Source: Lactobacillus sp. CBA3605 (GTDB lineage Bacteria; Bacillota; Bacilli; Lactobacillales; Lactobacillaceae). From it: a stretch of 64,000 nucleotides of DNA. The position numbers and the translations under genes were made by a program. The stretch spans positions 496,001 through 560,000 of the forward strand of contig NZ_CP027190.1 in assembly GCF_002970915.1 (NCBI RefSeq). Reading direction: 5' to 3'. Each line of letters opens with the position of its first letter. Position 1 is the stretch's first letter. Below the pieces are notes generated by a model that saw only the letters and a program-made list of their open reading frames with translations, was not told the DNA's origin and searched no databases. Of the stretch, positions 52,601 to 63,900 are shown one piece after another.

Positions 52601-55600
52601 CGTAATCGTCACCGTCTCAGTCTGCGTTTTCTGATGACTATCCGTATAGGTATAGGTCACTTGATAAGTGCCCGCTTTAGTTGGATCAACCGTGCCACTC
52701 ACTTGCACGTCTGCCAAGGTAATCGCCGTCCCATTCGCATCTAAGCCAGCATTACCGAAATTATCAGCCTGCGACCAAGTAGTTTTAGGACCAGCAATTA
52801 AGGTACTATTCTTCACTGTAAATTCTTGGGCGGGCGCTAGCACTGTCACAGTCGTCGTGCCCGTTTTAACGTTCCCTTGACTATCAGTATAAGTGTAAGT
52901 GACCTGATAAGTGCCAGCTACGGTAGTATCGACCGGCTTATCATAAGTTATCGCCAACTTCTCATCGGTCGCACTTAAGGCATCACCGGTGGCGTTAGTT
53001 CCTGTAAAATCAGTTGCCGGTAACCAGGTTGCACCATTCTCAACAGTCGTCTTATCTGGGACTGTCACACTCGCTTCAGAAGCCACCAAGGTTACTGTCC
53101 CAGTCGCTTCAAATGCATAACCATATTGATCAACATAGCGATAAAGCACCGAGTAAGTGCCAACATGGTCATTATCAAAGACTGGTTTTTCCCCAGCCGT
53201 CGCGGTCGCATCATTTTGACGAGTCCAAGTTGTTGTCACATTATCCGCCACAAGCGGATCACCAGCTTGACCATCTTGACCATTAATAACAGGTTGCCAA
53301 GGCGTCGATGGTCCTACAATCAGTTGTTGATCGCCAACACTAAATGTGGTCTGCGTCCCTTGCCGCCGAAAGGTTACATTTTTAAGCTCATCATGTTCGT
53401 TATAATAATCGGGATCAATCATCTGTTGCATGGTATAAATCGTCGGGTTCATATCATCAACACTAGCAGTCCATTCATCATCAGTTGTCTTAGTGGGAAG
53501 GCCCATAGCCGCAGTTAAAAAATAACTACTTGGTAATTTCAAAGTGGCTAAAGCAGTCATCCCATCAAACATGGCAGCAGACCCAGTGTCATCATCCCAT
53601 TCAGTGTTACCACTAGATATCACTTTGCTCATATCAAAACCAGACAAATCTAGCATAGCCAGCTTCGTATCCCCTTGAAACATACGTTCAGTCCCAACCA
53701 ATTGGTCACTAGTAACCCAACCAGTTAAATCAAGCGTCATTAAATTGACCATCTGACCAAAAGTATCTGATAAATCGGTGACATTATGAACATCCCAATT
53801 CGCCAAATCTAATTTAACTAAACTAGTGTTATAAAACATGTTATCCATATCTGTTACCTGGCTTGTATCCCAACCGGTTAAATCAAGCGTCGTTAAACTA
53901 GTATCATTGGTAAATAGCAAACTCATGTCAGTAATCGTACCGGTCTTCCAATTAGAGCTATCTAAGCTAGTTAAATTCGTTAATCCTGACAAAAAAGACG
54001 TAATTGAATCCGTTTGCCCTAGATCCAAATTAGCTAAATTTATCGTAGCTACATTGTATGCGCTATTTAACCAGTCGCTCACGTTTTTGCCCAAGATAAC
54101 ATTGGGTGCGATGATTGTTTTCAAATTTCCGGAATTAAACATATTTGAAACTGTTGACATGTTCACTAGATTCCAGCCAGAAATATCAACCGTATCAATA
54201 CCTTGCACATTTCGAAATAAGTAAGTAGCTTTGTTTACTGAACTCATATCCCAGCCGGATAAATCTAAAACTTTATCGTTACCATCAAAGGTTGCATTTG
54301 CAAACATAGAATTCATTGAACTAACTTGTTTTACCACCATACTGCTTACCATCTTTGCTGATATTCCTGTCGTCCCTGCAAGTAGCCTAGTTAAATCAAC
54401 ACTATTTTTAAAAGTCCAATTTGAGAGATCAATCGAACTTGCATTGCTCATTGAAAACATAGAGTCCATGTTAGTCGCACTAGCCGTATTCCAATTTGCT
54501 ACATCAATAGTAGCCAGTTGATTATCACCATAGAACACAGCATCCATCACTGTTATTTTACTTTTATTCCAATTAATGAAGACATCATCAACCGTGGTTA
54601 AGCTAGAATCTTGGTAAAACATCTGACTGATACTCTCTACCTTACTAACATCGAAGGAACCAGTCGCCGTTTTCGTAATGGCAGTTAAATTCTGATCATT
54701 AGCAAACAATAAGCCCATATATGGCGCACCGACTACTATTCCTTCAAAACTAACCTGCTTAATATTTTTATTATTCTGCCAGGTATTCGTTGTAAGCGCA
54801 TGGTTTCCGTCAATATCATCAGCAGAATCAACCAAGGTTCCGGCTTGAATATGCAGAACCCCTTCACTGTCTAACGTCCAGTCCGCTGTCCCAAAGGTGC
54901 CACTTTCAATCGGTGTCGTGGCTGTCGTAGCTAATTTCACTTGCGGCTTAACCGCTGCGACTGCTGCCACTGCGGTTGTTGTCGGCAATGCGGTTGTGCC
55001 CGTGGTAGTCAAGGCACTAGCGGCCGTCGTCACACTTGTGACACCAGCGCTAGCCACACTAGTTGCCACTTCAGAGCTGGTAGCTGATACTGCACTAGTA
55101 GTTGCAGTACTGGTACTGCTGGCTGAACTAGCTGTCGTCACAGCACTGGCGCTACTACTAGCAACCGTCGCCCTACTGGTGGTCACCTGACTAGTCACGG
55201 TGCTACTGGTACTGCTGCTCGAAGTCACAGTCTTGGCCGCTGATACCGAACTTGTCACGGCTGACTGACTAGTTGCAACGCTACTGGTAGCGGCACTGGT
55301 TGTACTGATACTGCTAGCGCTCACTGCAGTGGTACGCGTCGCACTGGTACTAGTCGTACTACTAGCTGCGCTGGCTGAACTTGTAGCCACACTACTGGTG
55401 GCAGTCGCCGCCGTACTACTTTGATTAGTTGCACTGACGGTCGCCGTCACACTGCTACTCTCAGTACTCGTCTGATTAGTAGCGGCCCGAACGGTCATTG
55501 TATTTAACTGCCAAGTGGTCATCATGATTCCGGCAAATACCCAAAAGCGCCCTTTTTTGTACATTTTATAAGTTAACTTACCATCTTTTACTTGTCGCAT
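49604..55600 (-). CDS. large KxYKxGKxW adhesin with BspA-type LRR and Ig-like repeats
   Basis: A 1998-residue surface protein. The N-terminus has a KxYKxGKxW-type signal (KMYKKGRFW, residues 13-21), then a Ser/Thr/Ala-rich stalk (about 42-225). A DUF285/BspA leucine-rich repeat region spans about 230-735, with repeats such as LDLTGWDTSQVTDMDNMF. Then come 13 Ig-like modules (about 750-1795) in alternating A (FTVKNSTLIAGPKTTW) and B (VASKASITVP...VENG) types. An Ala/Thr/Lys-rich segment leads to one C-terminal helix (GAVITAAVVGILAVISGLAY) and KRH. No LPxTG is present; ITTHG stands at its place. Probably adhesion to host, plant or other cells. Start uncertain: ATG 55600 or the GTG just before it, GGGGG upstream. 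Confidence 0.9.
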   Translation of the reverse strand: MRQVKDGKLTYKMYKKGRFWVFAGIMMTTWQLNTMTVRAATNQTSTESSSVTATVSATNQSSTAATATSSVATSSASAASSTTSTSATRTTAVSASSISTTSAATSSVATSQSAVTSSVSAAKTVTSSSSTSSTVTSQVTTSRATVASSSASAVTTASSASSTSTATTSAVSATSSEVATSVASAGVTSVTTAASALTTTGTTALPTTTAVAAVAAVKPQVKLATTATTPIESGTFGTADWTLDSEGVLHIQAGTLVDSADDIDGNHALTTNTWQNNKNIKQVSFEGIVVGAPYMGLLFANDQNLTAITKTATGSFDVSKVESISQMFYQDSSLTTVDDVFINWNKSKITVMDAVFYGDNQLATIDVANWNTASATNMDSMFSMSNASSIDLSNWTFKNSVDLTRLLAGTTGISAKMVSSMVVKQVSSMNSMFANATFDGNDKVLDLSGWDMSSVNKATYLFRNVQGIDTVDISGWNLVNMSTVSNMFNSGNLKTIIAPNVILGKNVSDWLNSAYNVATINLANLDLGQTDSITSFLSGLTNLTSLDSSNWKTGTITDMSLLFTNDTSLTTLDLTGWDTSQVTDMDNMFYNTSLVKLDLANWDVHNVTDLSDTFGQMVNLMTLDLTGWVTSDQLVGTERMFQGDTKLAMLDLSGFDMSKVISSGNTEWDDDTGSAAMFDGMTALATLKLPSSYFLTAAMGLPTKTTDDEWTASVDDMNPTIYTMQQMIDPDYYNEHDELKNVTFRRQGTQTTFSVGDQQLIVGPSTPWQPVINGQDGQAGDPLVADNVTTTWTRQNDATATAGEKPVFDNDHVGTYSVLYRYVDQYGYAFEATGTVTLVASEASVTVPDKTTVENGATWLPATDFTGTNATGDALSATDEKLAITYDKPVDTTVAGTYQVTYTYTDSQGNVKTGTTTVTVLAPAQEFTVKNSTLIAGPKTTWSQADNFGNAGLDANGTAITLADVQVSGTVDPTKAGTYQVTYTYTDSHQKTQTETVTITVIASKAGLKVPTTTTVENGADWSPATNFTGTDAAGNQLDYAAVTVDNPVKTTQAGTYTVTYSYTDSQGNVMTPVTTQVTVLAPAKAFTVKDSTLIAGPKTTWSKADNFASAGLAANGTTITASNVQVTGTVDPTKAGTYQVTYTYTDSYQQTQTETATITVVASQASVTVPATTTIENGTDWSPATDFVGTDVTGKPLDYASVSVDNPVKTTQAGTYTVTYSYTDSQGNVKTGTTKVTVLAPAQGFTVKNSTLIAGPKTTWTQADNFGNAGLDANGTAITLADVQVSGTVDPTKVGTYQVTYTYTDSHQQTQTETVTITVVASKASLTVPTATTIENGADWTPATNFTGTDATGQSLAYSAVTVDNPVKATQAGTYTVTYSYTDSQGNVKIGTTKVTVLAPAQGVTVKDSTLIAGPKTTWSATDNFVSAGLDANGTPITFADVTVQGQVNPLKAGTYQISYVYVDSHQQKRVATATITVVASKASITVPTTATVENGSTWSPATNFVGTDVTGKALNYSAVSVDNPVKTTQAGTYKVTYHYTDSQGNVQAATTIVTVLAPAKGFTVKNQTLIAGPKTTWLPAANFATAGLDANGQAITLADLTVTGADQVKTNQPGTYQVTYTYTDSHQQTQTETATVTVVASKASITVPATVTVENGASWSPQTNFAGTTITGQALSFTAVTVDKQINTRQPGTTKVTYTYIDRQGNVITQATYVTVLAPARTFTVNNSTVVVNTSWDKAINFNGGVDANGQAITLADVTVTGTVDTTQPGRYQVTYRYTDSHGQTQTSTAIITVVAASKPTKPVITTPSAKPQPSVPGSQAPTTGSQAGSPVSQVTNPTSATAASAIATKARQPRYQAKMTPTVATKPVTTVARDTATSTAITTEKSQAPVVVATPTMATKTPQVTLATAQAQATKAVETTKAKATKAKTTKSAGTVARAKSTTAPKTKAAAIAQTKTKSATKTSAITTHGAVITAAVVGILAVISGLAYYFLKRH
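50215..53340 (-). repeat. 480-bp tandem repeats coding Ig-like module pairs
   Basis: Within the adhesin gene, A+B module pairs recur about every 480 bp (equivalent points near 51711, 52188 and 52668). The central copies are nearly identical in DNA, outer ones more diverged: six A-B pairs plus one final A module. Copy number change by recombination is likely. Confidence 0.88.
54930..55480 (-). repeat. low-complexity Ser/Thr/Ala-coding stretch
   Basis: Codes the stalk of the adhesin, dominated by Ser, Thr, Ala and Val with short irregular repeats (for example TSSSSTSSTVTS). A likely site for O-glycosylation and for slippage. Confidence 0.8.
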
Positions 55601-55801
55601 CACTTATCAACCCCCGCATTAATTACTACCCTATATTTAAGTTTAAATATTGTTTAAGTTATATTTAGTTCAAGGGTACCACAATTAATAGCATTATAAA
55701 CAAAATATTATTAAATAATTTTAATAATACGGAGGTTTCAATGATAATCTAGTTATCGCCTTAATTACTGCCTATTAGACCCATTTTTATCCTTTAAAAA
55801 C

Positions 55802-55839
55802 CAAAAAAATAAGCCCAAATCCGCTAGCGGACTTGAACT
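55802..55839 (-). terminator. terminator of yajC
   Basis: 13-bp stem with three G-T pairs (55812-55824 with 55827-55839), seven T on the minus strand. Between it and the adhesin (55601-55801) are only AT-rich DNA and a TATAAT on the minus strand near 55693 that may belong to the adhesin promoter. Confidence 0.85.
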
Positions 55840-55853
55840 CATTATCAATTAAC

Positions 55854-56261
55854 TTATTTAGCTTCAGAATCGTCAGCAGCACTATCCGCACTAGTAGCGG
55901 CACTGTCAACGTTACTAGCAGCTGAATCAATATGGCTTTCAGCACTAGTGGCAACTTCAGCATCGGCTTTTGGTGCAGCCGTTGCAGCGATGTCAGCTTC
56001 ATTAGGCGCAATCTTAGCAATTGCACTTAAATCAAAAACCAAAAAGATCCCGTCACAGTCTAATGTAACTGTCTTGTCAGCTTCGTTGACTTCATCAACG
56101 ACACCGTGTAACCGACCAATCGTCGCAACCTTGTCGCCACGTTTGATTTTACTTAACATTTGTTGATGTTGTTGTTGTTGTTTCCGTTGTGGCCGGATCA
56201 TGAAGAAGTACAAAAATGCGAACATAACCACAATGAAAAGAACTGATGTTAGTTGACCCAT
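55854..56261 (-). CDS. yajC: preprotein translocase accessory subunit YajC
   Basis: A 135-residue membrane protein of the Sec holotranslocon. One N-terminal helix (VLFIVVMFAFLYFFMI) is followed by the signature RPQRKQQQQHQQM and KRGDKVATIGRLHGVV. The C-terminal 45 residues are Ala/Ser/Asp-rich and probably disordered, a lineage extension. Downstream of tgt, the usual order queA-tgt-yajC. Confidence 0.94.
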   Translation of the reverse strand: MGQLTSVLFIVVMFAFLYFFMIRPQRKQQQQHQQMLSKIKRGDKVATIGRLHGVVDEVNEADKTVTLDCDGIFLVFDLSAIAKIAPNEADIAATAAPKADAEVATSAESHIDSAASNVDSAATSADSAADDSEAK

Positions 56262-56332
56262 TAAATATCGCTCCTAATCTATGTTTGACTATCTTTAACT
56301 TTAACAAATTACGCTTAAAATTACTAGTATGA

Positions 56333-57487
<1,155 letters not shown>

Positions 57488-57516
57488 TTAATTGTTGCGT
57501 CAAACCATTAAGTCAC

Positions 57517-57545
57517 GAAAGCGTCTGAGAGTTGCCCCAGACGCT
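57517..57545 (-). terminator. weak hairpin between queA and tgt
   Basis: 8-bp perfect stem (57520-57527 with 57538-57545), followed only by TTTC on the minus strand. It may be a partial terminator or an RNA processing or attenuation site. Confidence 0.45.
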
Positions 57546-57569
57546 GACTTTGCTGCAAAATACGCTTTT

Positions 57570-58604
57570 TTAATGAATAAACATGGCATCGCCAAAACTA
57601 AAGAAACGATACTTTTCATCAATGGCGTGTTGATACGCGTTTAAAATCATGTCCCGTCCCGTGAAAGCTGCGACTAGCATCACTAGGGTTGACTTTGGTA
57701 AATGGAAGTTCGTAATAAACGCATCGACCACTTGCCACTCATAACCAGGCTTGATGAAAATATCAGTCCAACCAGAATCAGCCTTAATCTCACCATGAAA
57801 TTTCGTCCCAATCGTTTCAAGCGTTCGAATCGACGTCGTCCCGGTTGCAATAATCCGACCACCATTTTTTCGGACATCGTTTAACGTCTTAGCAGAAGCG
57901 GCATCTAGTTGATAGAATTCACTGTGCATTTTGTGATCTTCGATTTTATCTTCTTCAACCGGGCGGAACGTGCCTAGACCAACATGCAAGGTTAAATAAA
58001 CTAACTTAATCCCTTTATCTTGCACCTTTTGTAAGAGTTCTTTCGTCCAATGTAAGCCTGCGGTTGGTGCTGCTGCTGACCCATTTTCCTTGGCATAGAC
58101 AGTCTGATAACGATCTGGATCGTCTAATTTTTCTTTGATATATGGTGGTAATGGCGCTTCACCTAAAGCTTCCAGGATTTCCATAAAGATGCCATCGTAA
58201 TGAAATTCAATCAAACGAATGCCATCTTCTTTTTCAGCTGTCACGGTCGCCGTTAATTGACCATCACCAAAAGAAATCACCGTACCAACATGGGCCCGCT
58301 TAGCGGGTTTCATTAAGGTTTCCCATTCGTCACCTTCAGTATTGTGTAATAACAAGACCTCCGCATGACCCCCAGTTTCGGGCTTAACGCCGTACAACCG
58401 TGCAGGCATGACCCGCGAGTTGTTCATAACCACGGCATCGCCGGGATTTAAGTCATCGATAATGTCATAAAAATGTTTATCTTGCATGACACCCGTTTGG
58501 CGATTCAAATCAAGCAACCGCGACGTATCGCGTTGTTTGATGGGCGTTTGGGCAATCAATTCATGTGGTAACTCATAATCAAAATCTTCAAGTGTTAAGC
58601 TCAT
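57570..58604 (-). CDS. queA: tRNA preQ1(34) S-adenosylmethionine ribosyltransferase-isomerase
   Basis: A 344-residue enzyme that converts preQ1-tRNA to epoxyqueuosine-tRNA with SAM. Conserved [39 protein letters not shown] and [11 protein letters not shown] are present. ATG 58604 preceded by AGAGGT; a GTG one codon earlier is possible. Confidence 0.96.
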   Translation of the reverse strand: MSLTLEDFDYELPHELIAQTPIKQRDTSRLLDLNRQTGVMQDKHFYDIIDDLNPGDAVVMNNSRVMPARLYGVKPETGGHAEVLLLHNTEGDEWETLMKPAKRAHVGTVISFGDGQLTATVTAEKEDGIRLIEFHYDGIFMEILEALGEAPLPPYIKEKLDDPDRYQTVYAKENGSAAAPTAGLHWTKELLQKVQDKGIKLVYLTLHVGLGTFRPVEEDKIEDHKMHSEFYQLDAASAKTLNDVRKNGGRIIATGTTSIRTLETIGTKFHGEIKADSGWTDIFIKPGYEWQVVDAFITNFHLPKSTLVMLVAAFTGRDMILNAYQHAIDEKYRFFSFGDAMFIH

Positions 58605-58624
58605 CACTGGGACCTCTTATCTTT

Positions 58625-59635
58625 TTATTTAGTTTCGGGGAATGGGAACCCTAAATGTTGGTACCCTTTGATGGTGACGACTCGGCCACGTTGCGTCCGC
58701 TTTAAGAACCCAATTTGGAGTAAATAAGGCTCTACCACTTCTGCAATTGTATCCGTTTCTTCACCAATATTGGCCGCTAATGTCGCTAAGCCGACTGGAC
58801 CACCATCGTAATATTCTAACATGGTACGCAATAATTTGTTATCCGTTTCATCTAAGCCGGCTTCATCGACCCGCAGATAGGTGAGCGATTGGCCGACAAT
58901 CACATCATCAATCGCCGTTTGATCAGCGACTTCCGCAAAATCACGAATCCGCTTGAATAACCGGTTCGCAATCCGAGGCGTGCCCCGTGATCGCCGCGCA
59001 ATCTCATGCGCACCAGAAGGCTTGATACTCGTTTGAAAAATAGCTGCCGTCCGTTTGACGATGTCTTCTAAGTCACTGACCGCATAATAAGCCATATGCT
59101 CAACAATTCCAAACCGATCGCGCAGTGGCGCTGACAACATGCCAGCTCGCGTTGTCGCCCCGATTAACGTAAATGGTGGCAACGGGAAATGCACGGGATG
59201 TGCCGTCGGGCCTTGACCAACGACAATATCAACATAGAAGTCTTCCATTGCTGAATAGAGCATTTCTTCCACAATCTTAGGCAACCGATGGATTTCGTCA
59301 ATGAATAAAATATCACCAGGTTCGAGTTCATTTAACAAAGCCACTAAATCGCCGGGTTTTTCAATCGCCGGGCCACTGGTTGTCCGGATATTAACCGCCA
59401 TTTCGTTAGCAATGACCATTGCTAAGGTCGTCTTACCTAGACCAGGTGGCCCATATAATAAGACGTGATCTAACGATTCTTCTCGTTTTTGGGCCGCTTC
59501 AATATACACACTAAGTTCATGTTTAACCCGATCTTGACCAATGTATTGGGCTAACCGTTGCGGACGCAGCGACTTTTCTAAAGAAGCTTCGGTGGCATCC
59601 GTTTTGTCCCCCGATAATAAGTTGTCGTCGTCCAT
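58625..59635 (-). CDS. ruvB: Holliday junction branch migration ATPase RuvB
   Basis: A 336-residue AAA+ motor. Walker [10 protein letters not shown], Walker [11 protein letters not shown], sensor motifs GATTRAG and the arginine finger region LRDRFG; C-terminal winged helix with [20 protein letters not shown] precedes ATG. Starts 10 bp after ruvA. Confidence 0.97.
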   Translation of the reverse strand: MDDDNLLSGDKTDATEASLEKSLRPQRLAQYIGQDRVKHELSVYIEAAQKREESLDHVLLYGPPGLGKTTLAMVIANEMAVNIRTTSGPAIEKPGDLVALLNELEPGDILFIDEIHRLPKIVEEMLYSAMEDFYVDIVVGQGPTAHPVHFPLPPFTLIGATTRAGMLSAPLRDRFGIVEHMAYYAVSDLEDIVKRTAAIFQTSIKPSGAHEIARRSRGTPRIANRLFKRIRDFAEVADQTAIDDVIVGQSLTYLRVDEAGLDETDNKLLRTMLEYYDGGPVGLATLAANIGEETDTIAEVVEPYLLQIGFLKRTQRGRVVTIKGYQHLGFPFPETK

Positions 59636-59645
59636 TCAATCCCTC

Positions 59646-60254
59646 CTACTTCGTCAATAACCGTAATCCTTCACTCAATAAGTCGTTGGTATCCACAGTT
59701 TCAGTTTGGCTAAAGTCTTCTAAAGCCTTGGTAATCTTTTTGACCTCACGCTGTGAATAACCCAAGGCAGTTAAGGCGGCTAACGCATCTGCTAGTGCAC
59801 CTGCATCCGCTGTTGTCGCAACATCCAGCTCAGTCTGTCCAGTAACATCGACGTTCAAGTCGTTTAACTTTCCTTTTAAATCTAGAACAATCTGTTGGGC
59901 TGTCTTCTTACCGACCCCGGGAAAACTCGTCAAATAAGTCGCATTTTCCTGATTGATGGCTTGAATCAACCCCGAATGATCATTGTTCGCTAAAATCGCC
60001 AATGCTGACTTCGGCCCAATGCCAGAAACCCCCAAAAGCTTTTCAAATAACGCCTTTTCGTCGGCATCATAAAATCCGAACAACGACATGGCGCTCTCGC
60101 TGACTGCCTGATGGATGTACATCTTAACGGGTTCAGATGCGACTTGATAACGATACGGATTGGCCGTCAACACTTTATACCCGATGCCCGCCACTTCAAT
60201 CACGACAAAGCTGGGGGTCACATCGGTAATTTGGCCGAAAAAATATTCATACAC
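59646..60254 (-). CDS. ruvA: Holliday junction DNA-binding subunit RuvA
   Basis: A 202-residue tetrameric junction-binding protein. OB-fold N-terminus (MYEYFFGQITDVTPSF), tandem helix-hairpin-helix (LLGVSGIGPKSALAIL, LTSFPGVGKKTAQQIV) and C-terminal domain III that contacts RuvB. The start codon is GTG, with AAGGAG about 10 bp before it. Confidence 0.96.
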   Translation of the reverse strand: MYEYFFGQITDVTPSFVVIEVAGIGYKVLTANPYRYQVASEPVKMYIHQAVSESAMSLFGFYDADEKALFEKLLGVSGIGPKSALAILANNDHSGLIQAINQENATYLTSFPGVGKKTAQQIVLDLKGKLNDLNVDVTGQTELDVATTADAGALADALAALTALGYSQREVKKITKALEDFSQTETVDTNDLLSEGLRLLTK

Positions 60255-60375
60255 GGTTGTTAAGCTCCTTTAAAATAAAACGTATGTTTGCTTGCTAAAT
60301 TGTACCACAATTACGTGGTCGCTTAATACCGCTAGTCTTTCAAATGCAAATTAGTCAAAATCTGTCTGACTAGAC

Positions 60376-60405
60376 TTGCCGAATCGCGTCAAAACATGCT
60401 ATGCT
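60376..60405 (+). promoter_or_regulatory. promoter of the uncharacterised gene at 60430
   Basis: TTGCCG (60376-60381), 18-bp spacer, extended -10 TGCTATGCT (ending 60405), followed by AGGAGG and ATG 60430. Confidence 0.65.
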
Positions 60406-60429
60406 CAGGACCTCAGGAGGTTATTTTCT

Positions 60430-60945
60430 ATGCAATTAAATCCTTTTACCGCCGTCTTACCCAGTGCGACTGGCTTAACAAAATTAAAAAATAGCACCAC
60501 ACCCTGGACAGCCGCCGATGAACACATCCAAACAGGTGCCAGTTATTATTGGTACGAACTGACTCAAAATGGCATTCATCAATGGCGTCTCATCGCCCAA
60601 TGGCCGGATGATGTCACCGTCACCACCATGGTTCCGGGACCGATAAATACCGTGCTCTATCCGCAACAACCCGTCATTGAAATGTTAATTGATGATTGGG
60701 TCGGTCATTTTCCTAAAGCCTTTGAACTAACCGATGCGGCGGGTATCACCCACCGGCTCTGGCAGATTACCGATGCCGACGTCAATGCCGACATTACGAC
60801 AGCTATGGCCCCCGTTGAACCTCGGCAGACTTGGTTAACCACCACCAGCACACCGTTAGTCATGCTAGTTACCGACCAAGAATGGGCCAAATTCAAGACG
60901 CCCGTCACCATTCCAGACCATTTCATTAATCTACTCAAAGTTTAA
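60430..60945 (+). CDS. hypothetical protein
   Basis: A 171-residue soluble protein I do not recognise. It has no signal peptide or membrane helix. Aromatic/Pro-rich segments (SYYWYELTQNG, HQWRLIAQWPDD) and a second half with ITHRLWQITDAD and MLVTDQEWAKF suggest a small alpha/beta fold. CAGGAGG precedes ATG 60430 strongly; an upstream frame to 60376 would start inside the -35 box and was rejected. It is divergent from ruvA and convergent with the YfhO gene, with its own promoter and terminator, so it is monocistronic. Confidence 0.8.
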   Translation: MQLNPFTAVLPSATGLTKLKNSTTPWTAADEHIQTGASYYWYELTQNGIHQWRLIAQWPDDVTVTTMVPGPINTVLYPQQPVIEMLIDDWVGHFPKAFELTDAAGITHRLWQITDADVNADITTAMAPVEPRQTWLTTTSTPLVMLVTDQEWAKFKTPVTIPDHFINLLKV

Positions 60946-60950
60946 CTGAC

Positions 60951-60980
60951 AAGACCGATGGCACCTAGCGTCGGTCTTTT
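60951..60980 (+). terminator. terminator of the gene at 60430
   Basis: 8-bp stem (60951-60958 with 60971-60978), T run on the plus strand. The stop codon of the convergent YfhO gene (60965-60967) lies in its loop. Confidence 0.85.
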
Positions 60981-63900
60981 TTGCACCACCAATGCCAGCT
61001 AAGCCACCCCACTAGCCCGACACTAATTACCCCACTAAGGACACTTAACCACAGTCCCAGCCTTAACCCTGGCGTCCGATAAGTCAATTTAATGACGTGT
61101 TTGCCAGCCGCTAAGTTGGCCCCAACAAAGGCTTTATTGACTACTTGAGTGGCGGTCGTGTGACCATCTACTTGTAACTGCCATCCGGTTGAATATGGGA
61201 TACTCGTCGTTAACACGGTGGGCTTAGTCGTCGTGGTGGTCCCGGTCACCTGATTAGCGCTAACCTTTAAGTGCGCTAACCCTTGGCGTTGTAATTTTTG
61301 CGTTTGCCGAGTATAACTTTTACCGAACGGCACGGCGACTAATTCAGCCTGCTTGAACTTTAAGCCTTGGACCTGCGTAAAGTTTAAGGTAATGACTTTG
61401 CGCGCATGAGTGCTGTACCCCAAATTGATGACTGCTGATTTCCGGGGCTCATAATCAGACATGTTGGTCGTCCCTAATTGACTAAAGCTAGCAAGATTAT
61501 CCGTCGTTTGCGCCGTCAACGTATAACCACTGGCACTTAAATTGCCTTTTAAGCCATCCCGCAACCGATTGATTTGATCAATTTTAGTATTGGGGCGGGC
61601 CATTAGCGTACTAGTCTGCTGACTAACCGTCATAGCATGTTGAATCGAGGACCGTTGATAAGTGATGCCTTTTAAGACCAAATAAAGTTCCGTATGCCGA
61701 TATTTTTTCGGCTGCTTAATCGTTAATTTGACCGGTAAAGCATGACCTTGAACATCACTGGTTAACGCAGTCAAACCGTTTTGATTGGCCGCTTGGTTTT
61801 GAGTAACTATTTTTTGATTAGCCGCTACTAAGGCCAATACTTTTTTGGTTGGCATGGTCATCCCAGTTGCCGGAGCCAAGCTTTGACGTTGTTCCGGCGT
61901 TAACATGATGGTCGTCGCTGGCAACTTCGATAAAATATTATTCGAACTACCAGTTGCATGTTGATTGCGATAAATGATTACTTTATCCGTCGAATCTAAC
62001 GTCGTCGTATCATCGGTTTGGGCCGTATAAGCCACTGCTTGACTTCGAGACCGTGGTCGGACTGTCGTGACACCCTTCGCTGGTGTCGTCGTTAAGGCGC
62101 CTTGTAGTAGCGCTTGTTCTCGGTCAACCGCTGATAAGCGATCAAAAGCCGTCGTTGTCAATTGTTGCGTCTGCGTATACACCAGCGGTAACGCGCTTTT
62201 AGATGCTAACAGCACCGTGCCCGTATGATTACTCAACCCATATACAAATTGATCGGCGTAAATTTTAGGCAAGCCTTTAGCCGTCTTAACGACCCGATAA
62301 CCAGCCGGTAGGGCTTGCCCTTTCAACTGATCTTCGCGAACAAACAGATAGCGCACCCCTAATAAATTACTTAAGGTCGTCCGTTGATCCAATGTTCCCA
62401 ACGGTGAATTCATCGCATAATCCACATTACCTAAAGCTTGGCTCAATTGACCAACGTACGCATTTTGCACGGAAAAATATGATCCAACTGTGTGTGTGCC
62501 TAAAACCATTGGAATATCACTTTCAGCCGAACGCATCGTATAGTAATTTGGACCTAATGCCGTGCGATAAAAGCCCTGTTTCGGTAAATTAGCTTGGGCC
62601 CCGTCTAAGTATCCGTGAACCCACTTCAGCGCCGTGCCCTGCCGCAACTGTTCACTACTCCCCGAAGTCGTATTAATACTCAACCAACCCAAACCATTAT
62701 TAGCCAAGTTCAGCGTGACCATCCCCATCAGGAGCCAATTAAATTGTCGGTGCGATAGTTTCAGACTCGTTTTAGCTAACAGTAACCCCATTAAAGCCAA
62801 TAAAATCAGGTAAGTGGCAATGTCATGTTTACGAATATTTAAATAAAAGCCATTAATTAACCAGATGACACCTAACAAGCCACAACTGATTCCAGCGAGC
62901 CATTTTAAATCGGCCGCTGTGAGGTGTGGTAACTGGTCAATAAAAATCATCGTGGCATAGGCGAACACCAACGTTGCCATCAATAACCAACGATTAGATG
63001 GTGTCGATAAAACATTGAAAACCGCCGCAAATGCCGGCACTAAAATTCCCACTAACATCGCCAGCAAGACCCAGTTCAAATAGCGGTAGCGTTTGAAATG
63101 CCGTAAGGTGTAAATCGCCCCGATGAAACTAATACTACTGAGTCCTAAAGTAACCCAATATTGCACGCTCCCGCCATTAGTTAATAACCGGTTCGGCAAA
63201 TTAACGTAATAGTTGATTGGATACGTCCACAGACCATTGGCAAAATCAAAGCTCGTTCGTGTCGCATGTAACATTGCAAAAATGGTGGGCACCAAAATCG
63301 CCCCCGCCATAGTCACGCCGAGCGTCACCGCTACTAATAACCGCCAGAACAGCCCCCAAAACGACCGGAGTTGCGCGCCACTCGACCGCAAATGACCATA
63401 GCGGACTAACGCATAAATCAAACTTCCTAACGCTAATAAATAAGCAAAGTAAAAGTTACTCATAATCACAATTGCGGTGATCAAACTCAATGGTAACCAG
63501 TGATGCCCACGTAAAACCCGTTCAATTGCCCAACAAAGGAGTGGAAACCAAATCATGGGTAACAAAAAGAAGGGATGATGCATGCCCACGTAAAATGTAT
63601 AGCCCGTAAACGTATACGTCAAAGTCCCGATCAAGCGACTGAGCCGACTGAAATGAAACTGCCGACTAAACCCTAAAAAGGCCAAACCGACTACATATAA
63701 TCGCAAAACAATTAACGCTTGATAGCCAAATTCTAGCTTGGCTGGTGGTATCAACGCCACCAAATAATTAAATGGATCACCGACGACATAATAAGCAAAC
63801 GTGGTTAATTGATCGGCACCTAACCCTAGGTTCCACGACCAACTAAACAAACTTTGCTGACCGCTTTGCAAGATATGCTGAAATTCCAATAGGATTGGAA

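Noticed and set aside
50215..53340. Regular repeats that might look like a CRISPR-like array
   Set aside because: The unit is 480 bp, codes for protein in one frame and has no short identical repeats with unique spacers.
50576..53518. Several plus-strand ORFs inside the adhesin gene, spaced about 480 bp
   Set aside because: They are antisense shadows repeating with the Ig-like modules; no ribosome-binding sites, and the minus-strand frame is clearly coding.
55725..55750. GGAGG followed by ATG ATA ATC TAG on the plus strand
   Set aside because: Only three codons; no downstream gene, so it is probably chance, though a lost gene cannot be excluded.
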